Shown: positions 9,959 to 19,332 of the stretch, piece by piece
Layout: every line of letters starts with the position of its first letter
How positions within the stretch are numbered: position 1 is the stretch's first letter
Assembly: GCF_001280595.1 (NCBI RefSeq)
Contig: NZ_LITU01000078.1
Coordinates: 172,806-236,805 of the forward strand
Origin: Paenibacillus xylanivorans
GTDB taxonomy: Bacteria > Bacillota > Bacilli > Paenibacillales > Paenibacillaceae
Length of the DNA: 64,000 nt
Reading direction: 5' to 3'
Made by a program: the position numbers and the translations under genes
The notes under the pieces: model-generated
Database searches by the model: none
The model's input: the letters and a program-made list of their open reading frames with translations, nothing else
Told to the model about the DNA's origin: nothing

Positions 9959-10477
9959 ATGCTGCGAAGAAGGAACCGGAATGCATTACTTAAAAAGATC
10001 GGATTCATAGCACTTGTATTGCTGCTGTTGTGGCTCATCGGCAGAACCATCCCATATCTGTTTCTTGCGGATGCACCAGACGAAGCTGCTGCTCTTGCCG
10101 AAGAGTTTTACAAATATGAGCAGACGGGTGACTTCGGCAGTTCATGGGAGTTGTTTCACCCATTAATGAAAGAACGCTTTCCAAAAAGCGCCTATTTACA
10201 ATCCAGAGCGCATATTTTCATGCAGCACTTTGGGGTGGAAACCTTTGATCTGGAGATGGAGAAGCCGGAACGGGAGTTTGACGTTACGGTAATTGATGGC
10301 GTTAAGCCATTTGCAGAGGCGTATCGCATTGGTGTTACCCAGAAGTTTACGGGAACCTTTGGTCAATTTAAAATCGTGCAGGATTGTTATATCGTAAAGG
10401 ATGGGGACGATTGGACGCTGCTTTGGTATTATCCGAAGAATGGGGACAACGAGACCGAGCATGACAAAACTGATTGA
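9959..10477 (+). CDS. Membrane-anchored protein of unknown function
   Basis: A 172-residue protein that I do not recognise by family. It has a basic N-terminus, one membrane helix (KIGFIALVLLLLWLIG) and an extracellular domain of about 130 residues. The pattern EEFYKYEQTGDFGSSWELFHPLMKERF...YIVKDGDDWTLLWYY resembles small NTF2-like domains of lipoproteins and membrane anchors. The ATG at 9959 follows AGGGGG. It is the last gene before a strong terminator and so closes the EPS-side transcription unit. Function cannot be deduced. Confidence 0.7.
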   Translation: MLRRRNRNALLKKIGFIALVLLLLWLIGRTIPYLFLADAPDEAAALAEEFYKYEQTGDFGSSWELFHPLMKERFPKSAYLQSRAHIFMQHFGVETFDLEMEKPEREFDVTVIDGVKPFAEAYRIGVTQKFTGTFGQFKIVQDCYIVKDGDDWTLLWYYPKNGDNETEHDKTD

Positions 10478-10527
10478 TAGTATTAACCCATACTATGAAC
10501 CGGATTGTATCATTTGAACTTGAAAAG

Positions 10528-10572
10528 GCTCTATGAATGCGAGACTTTAGTCGCATTTATAGAGCTTTTTTT
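10528..10572 (+). terminator. Intrinsic terminator
   Basis: A 15-bp stem (arms 10528-10542 and 10551-10565) is followed by seven T. It ends the EPS-region transcription unit. Confidence 0.9.
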
Positions 10573-10603
10573 GCATTTCATTTCTTTTTAAACCTGTAAG
10601 GGG

Positions 10604-10632
10604 TTGACATTAGTCCCGGTGTCAAGTAAATT
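10604..10632 (+). promoter_or_regulatory. Putative sigma-A promoter
   Basis: TTGACA at 10604-10609 and TAAATT at 10627-10632 are 17 bp apart, just after a terminator and 88 bp before the small cysteine-rich gene. The -10 element is weak; the -35 is a perfect match. Confidence 0.5.
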
Positions 10633-10720
10633 ACGAGTTAGATACAAAATGTATCAAAATTCAGCGTCTAACGACAAATAACAGGGACTTCAATGCTCCT
10701 TGTGAGGGGAAGGAATATCA

Positions 10721-10972
10721 TTGATCGAAACGGACCGCTTTTACTGTGTCAGTTGTGGGATGATTGTGTCGGTCGCTAGGGGCTCTGTCGAACTAAAGGA
10801 AGAGGACTGTGGAGGCAATCACGTATTTCGCACCGGATTTTATCGGAGTGAGATGCCGCTTGGATGCTGTGAAGCGTGTGTAGTTCATACGAAACGTCAG
10901 GGGAGATCCCAGTTTGCGGGACAATATACTAAAGATTATGATACACTGTGTTCATATGAGAAACGGGCATGA
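10721..10972 (+). CDS. Small cysteine-rich protein, putative zinc ribbon
   Basis: An 83-residue protein from a TTG start at 10721 with AAGGA 7 bp upstream. It contains CVSCG near the N-terminus, a central CGG, and GCCEAC, a spacing suggesting a metal-binding ribbon or knuckle. No signal peptide or membrane helix is visible, so it is probably cytoplasmic. A putative promoter lies upstream, and the ABC exporter gene starts about 30 bp downstream, so they may be co-transcribed. I do not recognise the family. Confidence 0.6.
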   Translation: MIETDRFYCVSCGMIVSVARGSVELKEEDCGGNHVFRTGFYRSEMPLGCCEACVVHTKRQGRSQFAGQYTKDYDTLCSYEKRA

Positions 10973-11004
10973 TGTGAATGTCCGTCGATGAAGGAGGAAA
11001 TGGA

Positions 11005-11913
11005 ATGCAGCAGGAGCCGGTCGTCCGTCTTCAGGGCGTCAGTAAAATCATCTCCTCCCGATCATTGGTCAGTGACCTGACTCTGGATATTTCTCCGGGG
11101 CAGGTTTTTGGTTTTTTAGGACCCAATGGGGCGGGGAAAACAACAACGATTCGAATGATGGTGGGACTGATGTCCATTAGTAAAGGAGATATCATCATCT
11201 CGGGACACAGTGTAAAGAATGAATTTGAGCAAGCGGTAGCTCAGGTAGGGGCAATTGTCGAGAATCCGGAAATGTACAAGTTTCTGACCGGATACCAGAA
11301 TCTCGTTCACTTTGCCAGAATGTCGCCTGGCATTACGAAAGAACGTATTGCCGAGACAATTGAACGTGTAGGGCTTACAGCCCGTATTCATGATAAGGTA
11401 AAGACCTATTCTCTGGGTATGCGTCAGCGTTTGGGCGTTGCCCAAGCCATATTACATAAACCCAAGCTATTGGTATTGGATGAGCCCACCAACGGACTTG
11501 ATCCACAGGGAATACGGGAACTTAGGGATTATTTGCGTCAGCTCTGTCAGGAGGAAGGCATCACAGTCTTTGTATCCAGCCACTTGCTGTCGGAGATGGA
11601 ATTGATGTGTGATACCGTTGCGATTATCCAAAATGGCAAATTGATTGATGTGAGAAATCTCAGAGCTGAGGCGGGAGCGGATGTACTTGCTGAAGTTGCT
11701 TTTGAGGTAAATGATGCATCACGTGCAGCTGAACTAATTAGCGAAGCTACAGTTCAGGGGAATGCCATTGTGATTCGTTTATCCCGTGAGCAGATTCCGG
11801 ACTTGAATGCGAGGCTGGTCAGTGAAGGGTTTCAGGTATACGGTATCCGTAATGTAACCCATACGCTGGAAGAACAATTTTTGCAGGTGACTGGGGGCGG
11901 CAGCATTGGGTAA
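11005..11913 (+). CDS. ABC transporter ATP-binding protein
   Basis: A 302-residue ABC ATPase of the ABC-2/antibiotic-exporter type. Visible are the Walker A GPNGAGKTTT, the signature SLGMRQRLGVA, the Walker B LLVLDEPTNGLDP and the switch histidine in VSSHLLSEM. The C-terminal approximately 80 residues form the usual accessory domain. The ATG at 11005 follows AAGGAGG; the longer frame from 10978 is less likely. It overlaps the permease gene by 8 bp, so the two form a coupled exporter. Bacitracin/lantibiotic-type immunity exporters look similar, but the substrate is unknown. Confidence 0.92.
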   Translation: MQQEPVVRLQGVSKIISSRSLVSDLTLDISPGQVFGFLGPNGAGKTTTIRMMVGLMSISKGDIIISGHSVKNEFEQAVAQVGAIVENPEMYKFLTGYQNLVHFARMSPGITKERIAETIERVGLTARIHDKVKTYSLGMRQRLGVAQAILHKPKLLVLDEPTNGLDPQGIRELRDYLRQLCQEEGITVFVSSHLLSEMELMCDTVAIIQNGKLIDVRNLRAEAGADVLAEVAFEVNDASRAAELISEATVQGNAIVIRLSREQIPDLNARLVSEGFQVYGIRNVTHTLEEQFLQVTGGGSIG

Positions 11914-12700
11914 TTTTGGCAATCTCATTATGAATGAAAATATGAAAATTTTCCGTCGTCCGCGTACCTGGATTATGTTATCCATTCTGGCATTGATCGC
12001 ATTGTTGATGCCGGTTCTGCTTAATGAAGGCATGGGGTCCAGTGAGGTTCCCTACTGGCAAGCAGCGATTACAACCGTTCAGGTCGTCTTTTTCCTGAAT
12101 ACCATCTTCTGTGTGGTCATTGCTGCTGAAGCGGTGGCCGGAGAATTCACGTGGGGAACTATTAAACTACTGCTGATTCGTCCGTGGTCACGCAGCAAAA
12201 TACTGGCATCCAAATATTTGACCGTGATTGGATTCAGTATTCTGAGTACGTTACTCGTTGTTATTCTGGCAACCGTAATGTCGTATATGCTGTTCTCCCA
12301 TTCCGTAACTCAGGATGGAAGCGGTGCTTCTGCATCACATGCATTTGCACTATGGGGATATCTGTACGTGGACTTGTTTATTACACTCGCTATTGCTTTT
12401 ATGGTCTCCTCCGTGTTTCGTTCGGGAGCTCTGGCAATCGGTTTGTCTCTATTTATCATGTTTACACAGAATTTGTTCTCATTAATCTTCAATCCCGTTC
12501 GTTACGAATGGGCCAAGTATGTTCTGTTCAATAACATGGACCTCAGTCGATACATGGGTTCAGAAACGGACTTTGGATTACTTGGTGGAGGCAATGCAGG
12601 CATGACACTTGGTTTTTCTGTTGCCGTGCTAGCTGTATATTATGTCATTTTCATGGTGATCTCATGGGTTGTATTCAACAAAAGAGATGTGGCAGGCTAA
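11906..12700 (+). CDS. ABC transporter permease (ABC-2 type)
   Basis: A 264-residue protein with six predicted membrane helices, the usual size for ABC-2 permeases of bacitracin-type exporters. It has the conserved early helix pair and the cytoplasmic motif AGEFTWGTIKLLLIRPWSRSKIL, which contacts the ATPase in this family. Translation probably begins at TTG 11906 by coupling with the ATPase gene (8-bp overlap); an ATG at 11930 is the alternative. It ends right before an intrinsic terminator. Confidence 0.88.
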   Translation: MGNFGNLIMNENMKIFRRPRTWIMLSILALIALLMPVLLNEGMGSSEVPYWQAAITTVQVVFFLNTIFCVVIAAEAVAGEFTWGTIKLLLIRPWSRSKILASKYLTVIGFSILSTLLVVILATVMSYMLFSHSVTQDGSGASASHAFALWGYLYVDLFITLAIAFMVSSVFRSGALAIGLSLFIMFTQNLFSLIFNPVRYEWAKYVLFNNMDLSRYMGSETDFGLLGGGNAGMTLGFSVAVLAVYYVIFMVISWVVFNKRDVAG

Positions 12701-12719
12701 TCGCCTGCCTCTTTTTTTT
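12691..12719 (+). terminator. Intrinsic terminator
   Basis: GGCAGGC (12691-12697) pairs with GCCTGCC (12703-12709), followed by CTTTTTTTT. The left arm overlaps the permease stop. Confidence 0.92.
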
Positions 12720-12920
12720 GCCCAATTTCTCCTTCAGTGTGGAAAAGAGAGTATATTCAGCATCCGCTGTGGCATGACTAGCATTTAAGGGTACATATAA
12801 TAATACATGAGAATGCGGCTTGGAATGGAACACGCTGCCTAAGCTGAAGTAAGTTGCAATACATACATATTATCGCCGCAGTCGTATTTGGCAGAGCAGC
12901 GTATGGAGGGATCACGTTTC

Positions 12921-13994
12921 TTGATAAACAACAAGTTTTACCGTGTATGCACAGCGATTATTTTGCTGCTGCTCATCGTGTATTTGGGGGATAAAGTCAA
13001 CTTTATTTTCAGCCCCCTGACCTCGCTGATTCACATCATCATCATTCCGCTGCTGATTGCCGGTTTCTTCTATTATTTGCTGCGTCCGCTCGTCGACTAT
13101 ATGGAACGGCACAAAATGAAGCGTGCACTGTCAGTCCTTATCATTTACGTGGTGATCGCGCTGATCCTGGCAGGATTCAGTGTGCTTGTATGGCCTTCAC
13201 TGCGTGAGCAACTGTTGAATTTTGTGGAGAATGCCCCGGTACTGGTTACTTCGCTCAGTGATCAGTTGGCTGAATTCGAAAGAAGCGGTTTCCTTTCAAA
13301 GTATCTACCTGAGGATTCCGACCTGTTCTCGCGCTTCTCCGATTTTCTGAGTCAAGGGATTGCCCAGGTAACTGATTATGTATCCGGGTTATTCTCGGTC
13401 GTATCCAATCTGGTTATCATTCTGGCGACGTTCCCGATCATGCTGTATTACATGCTCAAGGAAGGTAGCAAATTCGGAACCAATCTCACACTGTTGCTCC
13501 CGAGACGTTACCGTAAGGATGGAGAAGAGACGGTCCATGAAATCGATGAAGCTTTAAGCAGCTATATTGTAGGACGTGTCATTGTTAATGTAGCTCTGGG
13601 CATTCTGATGTACATTGGTTTTCTCATCTTGGGTTTGCCTTATGCGTTACTGCTAACCGCCGTATCCATTATTCTGAACTTTATCCCTTATGTGGGGGCT
13701 TTGCTCGCTGCTATTCCGGTTGTCATTGTCGGGTTTATTGAATCACCTTCGATGGCCATCTGGTCACTGGTCATCATTGTGATTGCACAGCAAATTCAGG
13801 ATAACCTGATCTCACCTTACGTCTATGGCAAGCAGCTCGATATTCATCCACTGACTACCGTTATCTTATTGCTCGTGGGTGCGGACCTGGGAAACATCCT
13901 GGGTATGATTATCGTTATTCCGTTATATATGATCCTGAAAATTATCGTTCGCAAAATCCATTATCGGATTGTCGAAGATAAGACTGAACTTTGA
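12921..13994 (+). CDS. AI-2E family transporter (YtvI/PerM-like)
   Basis: A 357-residue protein with about eight membrane helices and the family layout: two N-terminal helices, an extended soluble stretch (residues 90-160), then helices containing LNFIPYVGALLAAIPV and QIQDNLISPYVYGKQLDIHPL. Members are associated with export or ion/proton antiport; AutoInducer-2 export is documented for only a few. The TTG at 12921 is chosen because GGAGGG lies 10 bp before it; an ATG at 12903 lacks a ribosome site. It is a single-gene unit followed by a terminator-like hairpin. Confidence 0.87.
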   Translation: MINNKFYRVCTAIILLLLIVYLGDKVNFIFSPLTSLIHIIIIPLLIAGFFYYLLRPLVDYMERHKMKRALSVLIIYVVIALILAGFSVLVWPSLREQLLNFVENAPVLVTSLSDQLAEFERSGFLSKYLPEDSDLFSRFSDFLSQGIAQVTDYVSGLFSVVSNLVIILATFPIMLYYMLKEGSKFGTNLTLLLPRRYRKDGEETVHEIDEALSSYIVGRVIVNVALGILMYIGFLILGLPYALLLTAVSIILNFIPYVGALLAAIPVVIVGFIESPSMAIWSLVIIVIAQQIQDNLISPYVYGKQLDIHPLTTVILLLVGADLGNILGMIIVIPLYMILKIIVRKIHYRIVEDKTEL

Positions 13995-14310
13995 ATGGAA
14001 TTTGAAATACAACTCTGTCATGTGCCTCCACTAATGTTTGCTCTTGAATCACATAGATAAACTCATCAGGGGATAAGCCGCATATCAATGGTGAAGGGTC
14101 AGGTAAACATGCCCTCGCGATGGATATGCGGCTTTATTCATAATAAACGACACAAAATGTGGGTGAGCCAAAATAACTCATATACTCGTGATATAAACTC
14201 CTGAATCAATCCCCCTTGTACACACACTTTATTATTTCCATACTTATTGCCCATTCATGTTCTATCTGTTATACTTGATATATAACAGAAGACGAAGAGA
14301 AGGTGAACTC
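13995..14310. other. Intergenic region with terminator and possible operator
   Basis: Non-coding. It holds a terminator-like inverted repeat with long loop (12-bp arms 14075-14086 and 14123-14134, then TTTATT). Just before the YtrA-like gene is an 8-bp inverted repeat CTGTTATA/TATAACAG (14266-14273 and 14281-14288), placed where an autoregulatory GntR operator would be expected. The operator role is inference. Confidence 0.5.
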
Positions 14311-14706
14311 TTGATTATTCAACTGGATATGCAATCCGAACTTCCCATCTATTCGCAACTTGTTTATCAAATTATTGAAGGCATTGCTAGTGGCGAGTTA
14401 CAGCTAGGTGAGGCGTTACCTTCGGTTCGGAATTTGGCAGCAGATATTGGTGTTAACCTTCATACGGTCAACAAGGCTTATACACTACTCAAGCAAGATG
14501 GATACATTCTAATTCATAGACAAAAGGGAGTCGTAGTGAACCCTGATGGAATGCCTGATTTAACGGATGATTTTTTGAAAAAGCAGCAGAGAGAATTAAG
14601 ACCGATTATTGCCGAAGCGATATGTCGCGGAATGACCAAAGAGGAACTATCTGCGGTATTAGACCAAATGTATGATGATGTAAAGATGGGTGACAACAAA
14701 GAATAA
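14311..14706 (+). CDS. GntR family transcriptional regulator, YtrA subfamily
   Basis: A 131-residue repressor with an N-terminal winged helix (QLDMQSELPIYSQLVYQIIEGIASGEL, then LPSVRNLAADIGVNLHTVNKAYTLL) and the short C-terminal dimerisation region typical of the YtrA subfamily. The TTG at 14311 gives the canonical N-terminus of this family; the ORF upstream of it has no ribosome site. It lies 21 bp before a DUF1648 membrane protein gene, a common pairing in Bacillota. An inverted repeat upstream may be its operator. Confidence 0.9.
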   Translation: MIIQLDMQSELPIYSQLVYQIIEGIASGELQLGEALPSVRNLAADIGVNLHTVNKAYTLLKQDGYILIHRQKGVVVNPDGMPDLTDDFLKKQQRELRPIIAEAICRGMTKEELSAVLDQMYDDVKMGDNKE

Positions 14707-14727
14707 AGAATCAAGGGAGTGTTATGT

Positions 14728-15828
14728 ATGCAAGTATTTAGTATATTACCTATCATTTTAATCTTTGCTCCATTAGCCCTACTTCTATCCTTTACACCAT
14801 ATGTGACAAGGGAAAGAATTAGCTTTGGGGTTACGATAAGTGAATATAATTACTACACACCAATCTTACGTAAGCTACGGATTACGTTTGCTACAGTAAG
14901 TCTGATCGGAAACGGGATGGTTATACTTGTCTGTCTGTATTTACTCCGATCTGCTAATGAAGAGTCTACCGCAATGATCACCGGTGTTTTCACAATGATA
15001 TTCATTGTGTTCTGGGCAGCACTAAATATATTATTTCATTTCAAGATGAAAAAGATAAAGGGAACACTTACAACTGTAGAAGCACCTCAAAGGGTTAAAA
15101 TCGATACCACCTTCCGCCAAAATAAACTCACCTATTCCAACTATTGGTTTCTCATTCACATTGCTATTATTGTAGCCATTGCGATCATTTCAATCTTGAA
15201 TTATAAGTCACTACCTAACGTCATTCCAATAAAATATGATCTTCAGGGCAATGTCACTTCCAGTGTGCCTAAAACCTACCTTTCGGTATTGGCTATTAAT
15301 CTTGTACAGCTAGGAATCATTGCACTTATGATGTTGGTGAACTGGAGTATTAAAACAAGCAAACAACAGCTTACCACTTCTGATCCAGCCCAATTTGCTG
15401 CTAAAAATATTCAATTCCGCCGTAAATGGTCCCTATTTACGATGATAGCAGGGTTGCTTCTTACCATTTTATTTGCCTTCATTCAGATGAATATGTTTGT
15501 CCTGAATCTGGTCTTGTTAACAGGTATTAGCTTCATTATCCCTGTCGTGATCGTTATAGGCGCTGTATGGCTGTCTCTCACAGGCAGACAAGGCGGTGGG
15601 AAAATTCGGAATCATCAAGAGGATCGCGAAAGATCCATGGAGCAGCCTGTGAATGACGATGATAATTGGAAGCTTGGTTTTATTTACTTCAATGCCAATG
15701 ATCCTTCTTTTACCGTAGAAAAGCGTTATGGAATAGGCTGGACTATTAACTTCGCTCGTCCACTATCTTGGGTCCTGTTGTTATTCATCATTGCTATTGT
15801 TGTTATAAGTAGAGTCCTGAGCCAATAA
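14728..15828 (+). CDS. DUF1648/DUF5808 membrane protein
   Basis: A 366-residue polytopic membrane protein, with about eight hydrophobic segments in two clusters. The central stretch IISILNYKSLPNVIPIKYDLQGNV is characteristic of DUF1648, and the C-terminus (KLGFIYFNANDPSFTVEKRYGIGWTINF) is a DUF5808-like end. ATG 14728 follows AAGGGAG. Related proteins (SdpI-like) can confer immunity to envelope-active toxins, but no function is shown for this one. It is co-transcribed with the YtrA-like regulator. Confidence 0.8.
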   Translation: MQVFSILPIILIFAPLALLLSFTPYVTRERISFGVTISEYNYYTPILRKLRITFATVSLIGNGMVILVCLYLLRSANEESTAMITGVFTMIFIVFWAALNILFHFKMKKIKGTLTTVEAPQRVKIDTTFRQNKLTYSNYWFLIHIAIIVAIAIISILNYKSLPNVIPIKYDLQGNVTSSVPKTYLSVLAINLVQLGIIALMMLVNWSIKTSKQQLTTSDPAQFAAKNIQFRRKWSLFTMIAGLLLTILFAFIQMNMFVLNLVLLTGISFIIPVVIVIGAVWLSLTGRQGGGKIRNHQEDRERSMEQPVNDDDNWKLGFIYFNANDPSFTVEKRYGIGWTINFARPLSWVLLLFIIAIVVISRVLSQ

Positions 15829-15877
15829 ATGCTCATATATCTATGCATATAATAAAAATTGATTAGGAGGAGTTATT

Positions 15878-17470
15878 ATGATGAACCATTGGAAAAAGCT
15901 ATTACTTTCTCTTATTTCTGCATGTCTCATCCTACCGGTGGCATCCATCTCAGCAGCTGCTGAAAAACCCGCTGGTAGTGAAAATCTAGTTCCTATTCGT
16001 GAGATTGCAGAAAAGAATGGGGCAGAGGTATCTTGGCAACAAAAAACAGGACATATCACAATACGAAAAAATGAGCTTGCTATTGTTGTCAAGGTAGGGG
16101 AGAAACAGGCGATGGTGAATGGGCAAGTCGTACCCTTAGACAATCCTGTTCAGTTAACGAAAGGAGTTACCTTTATGGATGGGGGATTTCTTACCGAGAC
16201 ACTGAAGGCAGCACCTGAGGATATATTCATTTCACTTATTAGTGAGGGCAATGGCAAGGAAGCTGCGAAGTATGTTCATACCTCTGTTAGCGGAGTGTTG
16301 TCACCCACGTTGTTGAGTAAGCTATGGGCAGCATTAGAAGGTCAAAATGGCAAAATTACAAATAAAGCCATAGCTAAACACGTAGAGAATAACTCAGTGC
16401 ATCGCAATGTGACCTATACTTATAAGACAGAACTTACTCGTTTAAATATTACGGTCAGAATGAATCATAACGGACTTGTGGATGACTTGTATATTGCCGC
16501 CGCTACTCCAAATGTTTATCAAAAACCAAGCTACGACGACCCCTCTGCCTATACAGAACAAGACATTACGGTTGGGCAGGGTGATTTAGCTTTACCAGGG
16601 ACACTAACTTTGCCCAAGGGAGAGGGGCCTTTCCCAGTTGTAATTCTGGTACACGGATCCGGGGCTAGCAATCAAGATGCTGCCATTGGTGGTGCAAAGC
16701 CATTTCGCGATCTTGCGGTAGGTTTAGCTTCACAAGGAGTTGCTGTATTAAGATACGATAAGGTCACGTATGAGCATACCTATAAGGTTGCTTCACAGCC
16801 TAAATTTACATTGAAACAAGAAAGCGTAGATCAGGTAACCGATGCAGTAGAATTACTTAAAAAGAATACACATATTGATTCTACAGCGATTTTTGTGGCT
16901 GGACATAGTCAAGGCGGGTTTGCCTTACCGTTAATCATTGCTGAGGATAAACAACATGATATTGCAGGAAGAATACTACTTGCTGCACCAAGTAGTAGCT
17001 TTGTAGATGTGCTTACCGAGCAGCAGGACGAATTGATAGATCGGATGAAGCAGCTTGGTTTAGACACGGAGATCATGAAAGGACAAGCAGATTTTTATAA
17101 AAATGTTGCTGCAATAGTTAAAGATCCTAAATATTCTGTAGATCATCTTCCTGAGGCGTTTCCACTTCAACCTGCTTATTGGTGGTTTGAGCAGAGAGAT
17201 TATGTGCCTGCGGAACTGGCTAAAACACAAAATACTCCTATGCTTGTTATACAAGGCGAAAATGATGTGCAAGTGTCTATGAATCAATTCCAAAACTGGA
17301 AATTGGCTCTTCAAGGTCATTCCAATGTAACGTACAATAGCTATCCAAAGGTAAACCATATTTTATCTAGCTATGATGGACTTTCGATTGGTCAAGAGTA
17401 CGCTGAGCCATCTAATGTCTCCAAAGCCATTATCGATGATATTGCGAAGTGGGTATTAAATTCAAACTAA
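15878..17470 (+). CDS. Secreted alpha/beta hydrolase with stalk domain
   Basis: A 530-residue exported protein. A signal peptide (about residues 1-28, ending ISAAAE) is followed by a copper-amine-oxidase-like 'stalk' repeat (VPIREIAEKNGAEVSWQQ). Next comes a DUF3887-like region (about 100-190) and a C-terminal alpha/beta hydrolase from about residue 230. The nucleophile elbow is GHSQGG, with probable acid GENDVQV and histidine KVNHIL. The oxyanion-side motif is VHGSGASN. The substrate is unknown; ester or peptide bonds at the cell surface are plausible. ATG 15878 has a GGAGG site. It ends before a bidirectional terminator. Confidence 0.87.
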   Translation: MMNHWKKLLLSLISACLILPVASISAAAEKPAGSENLVPIREIAEKNGAEVSWQQKTGHITIRKNELAIVVKVGEKQAMVNGQVVPLDNPVQLTKGVTFMDGGFLTETLKAAPEDIFISLISEGNGKEAAKYVHTSVSGVLSPTLLSKLWAALEGQNGKITNKAIAKHVENNSVHRNVTYTYKTELTRLNITVRMNHNGLVDDLYIAAATPNVYQKPSYDDPSAYTEQDITVGQGDLALPGTLTLPKGEGPFPVVILVHGSGASNQDAAIGGAKPFRDLAVGLASQGVAVLRYDKVTYEHTYKVASQPKFTLKQESVDQVTDAVELLKKNTHIDSTAIFVAGHSQGGFALPLIIAEDKQHDIAGRILLAAPSSSFVDVLTEQQDELIDRMKQLGLDTEIMKGQADFYKNVAAIVKDPKYSVDHLPEAFPLQPAYWWFEQRDYVPAELAKTQNTPMLVIQGENDVQVSMNQFQNWKLALQGHSNVTYNSYPKVNHILSSYDGLSIGQEYAEPSNVSKAIIDDIAKWVLNSN

Positions 17471-17536
17471 AAACGGGACGGTGAGTTCCATTCTTGTTGA
17501 GTGATCACATGGAAAGTGACATATTGAGTGGGAAAT

Positions 17537-17580
17537 AATAAGAAGAGCACTTACCTATATAGGCAAGTGCTCTTCTTATT
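17537..17580. terminator. Bidirectional intrinsic terminator
   Basis: Perfect 16-bp arms at 17537-17552 and 17565-17580 (AATAAGAAGAGCACTT and its complement) lie between two convergent genes. Confidence 0.9.
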
Positions 17581-17609
17581 ATAGATTGAAGTTGCTTTAT
17601 TTAGCTCAA

Positions 17610-18956
17610 TTAGGCCTCTTTCTCATCTTCATCGGCGTAGTCGGACATAGTCAGTGGTTCCTTCGGAACTACAGCGACTTTGTAGAAACGATTCTTATCT
17701 TTTTCCAGCAAAACAAAGGTCAGATTCTCGAACTCATATTCTTCCTGTTCATTCATCTCTGGACGATGACTATAGAGCCATCCACCGATCGTGTCCCATT
17801 CATCTGCATCCAGGTGGGACATAAACATGTCATTTACCTTGGACAAGGATACCTTGCCATCCATAATCACATAGTTCTCATTAATGACCTGAATTTCTTC
17901 CACTTCATCTGCGTCGAACTCATCCCGGATTTCACCGACGATCTGTTCAAGCACATCTTCAATCGTTACGATTCCGGAAGTACCTCCATACTCATCGACC
18001 AGCACGGCAATGTGCACGCCATCTTTCTGCATCTTCTTCAGCAGATCCTTAACCGGAGTTGTTTCGTGAACAGCCGATACAGGCTGAATCAGGGAAGATA
18101 GATCGACGGGTTCTTCGTTTCCGTATAATTCCAGGAAAAATTGTTTGGTATTAATGATACCGATAATATCGTCTTTGCTTTCATTGACAACTGGAAAACG
18201 GGTATATTGTTCTTGACGGATAATATCCAGATTTTCCTCGTTCGATCTATTCACATAAAGGCAGACCATATCAGTCCGGGGTACCATGATTTCTTTGGCA
18301 AGCATTTCATCAAAAGCAAAAATCCGGCTTACATATCCAAATTCGGCCTGATTGATTTTTCCACTCTCAAAGCTTTCATTGATAATAAACTGTAATTCTT
18401 CTTCCGAATGCGCATCTTCATGCTCGGATGCAGGTTTGATTCCGAACAACTTGACCAGTTGATTCGCTGAGCTGTTTAACAGCCAGATAAAAGGATACAT
18501 AATTCGGTTAAACCAGATGATAGGTGTAGACGTCAGCAGAGCAACGGCTTCGGCTTTGCGAATCGCAATCGTTTTAGGGGCAAGTTCACCAACGACCACA
18601 TGCAAATACGTGATGGCAACAAACGCAATAACAAACGACAAGAATGAAGAAACTGTCTCAGGCATGCTCATGCTTTCGAACACAGGGTGGAGAATTTTCT
18701 CAACCGTTGGTTCACCCAGCCAGCCCAGTCCCAGAGATGTAATCGTGATACCCAACTGGCAGGCGGACAAATATCCGTCCAGGTTGGCAACGGCTTGTTT
18801 GACAGCCAGGGCACGCTTGTTTCCTTCTGCAATCATTTGGTCGATCCGGCTTGGACGAATCCTCACCAATGCGAATTCCACCGCAACAAAAAACGCCGAA
18901 AATCCTATCAAAATCGCAACCAATACTAAATTTAACGCATACCTCTCACTGTCCAT
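17610..18956 (-). CDS. Hemolysin/CorC-HlyC family protein (CNNM-CBS-CorC)
   Basis: A 448-residue membrane protein. The N-terminal CNNM (DUF21) domain has four hydrophobic helices with RIDQMIAEGNKRAL and GELAPKTIAIRKAE. The middle holds a CBS pair (MVPRDMTDM-like MVPRTDMVCLYVN, then DLLKKMQKDGVHIAVLVDEYGGTSGIVTIEDV). The C-terminus is a CorC_HlyC domain. The family is linked to Mg2+ and divalent-cation export or homeostasis; haemolysis is a historical label. ATG 18956 follows AAGGAGA. It is transcribed alone and ends at a shared terminator. Confidence 0.9.
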   Translation of the reverse strand: MDSERYALNLVLVAILIGFSAFFVAVEFALVRIRPSRIDQMIAEGNKRALAVKQAVANLDGYLSACQLGITITSLGLGWLGEPTVEKILHPVFESMSMPETVSSFLSFVIAFVAITYLHVVVGELAPKTIAIRKAEAVALLTSTPIIWFNRIMYPFIWLLNSSANQLVKLFGIKPASEHEDAHSEEELQFIINESFESGKINQAEFGYVSRIFAFDEMLAKEIMVPRTDMVCLYVNRSNEENLDIIRQEQYTRFPVVNESKDDIIGIINTKQFFLELYGNEEPVDLSSLIQPVSAVHETTPVKDLLKKMQKDGVHIAVLVDEYGGTSGIVTIEDVLEQIVGEIRDEFDADEVEEIQVINENYVIMDGKVSLSKVNDMFMSHLDADEWDTIGGWLYSHRPEMNEQEEYEFENLTFVLLEKDKNRFYKVAVVPKEPLTMSDYADEDEKEA

Positions 18957-19332
18957 TAACTAGTCTTCTCCTTTAAGTAATAAGTTTTTAACGAATATTA
19001 TATCTAATTTTACGTAAGAAGACCACCTTCCGATCAAGAAAAGAGGAAGAGTCTGGAAGGCGAAGTGTGCGAAATGGCGATGGAGTGCCGATCCGCTGAC
19101 TTGAAAGAATCATATGTAGAAGGGAACACAGTCAGAATATACAACATCAAATTATGGACTGAAATGGCTTGGTGCCTTTGCCGATCAGCTTTGTATGTAA
19201 AATTTTATCTAAGCAAACGTTACGAACAGGGCATACATTGGGTATCTAATGATTAGCTAAAGGCTTTATCGTCAAAGCTTGTACAGTGAGAGAGAACGGC
19301 AGGGTTACACCTTGCCATGAGGAGGAAGCCGA
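18957..19332. other. Intergenic region between divergent genes
   Basis: No supported gene. A 63-codon open frame (19065-19256) has no ribosome site and no family features. The stretch must hold the promoters for the divergent CorC-like and cardiolipin synthase genes; I see no clear consensus. The cls ribosome site AGGAGGAA lies at its end. Confidence 0.5.

Noticed and set aside
19065..19256. 63-codon gene between the CorC-like gene and cls
   Set aside because: Starts without a ribosome site and shows no protein-like pattern.
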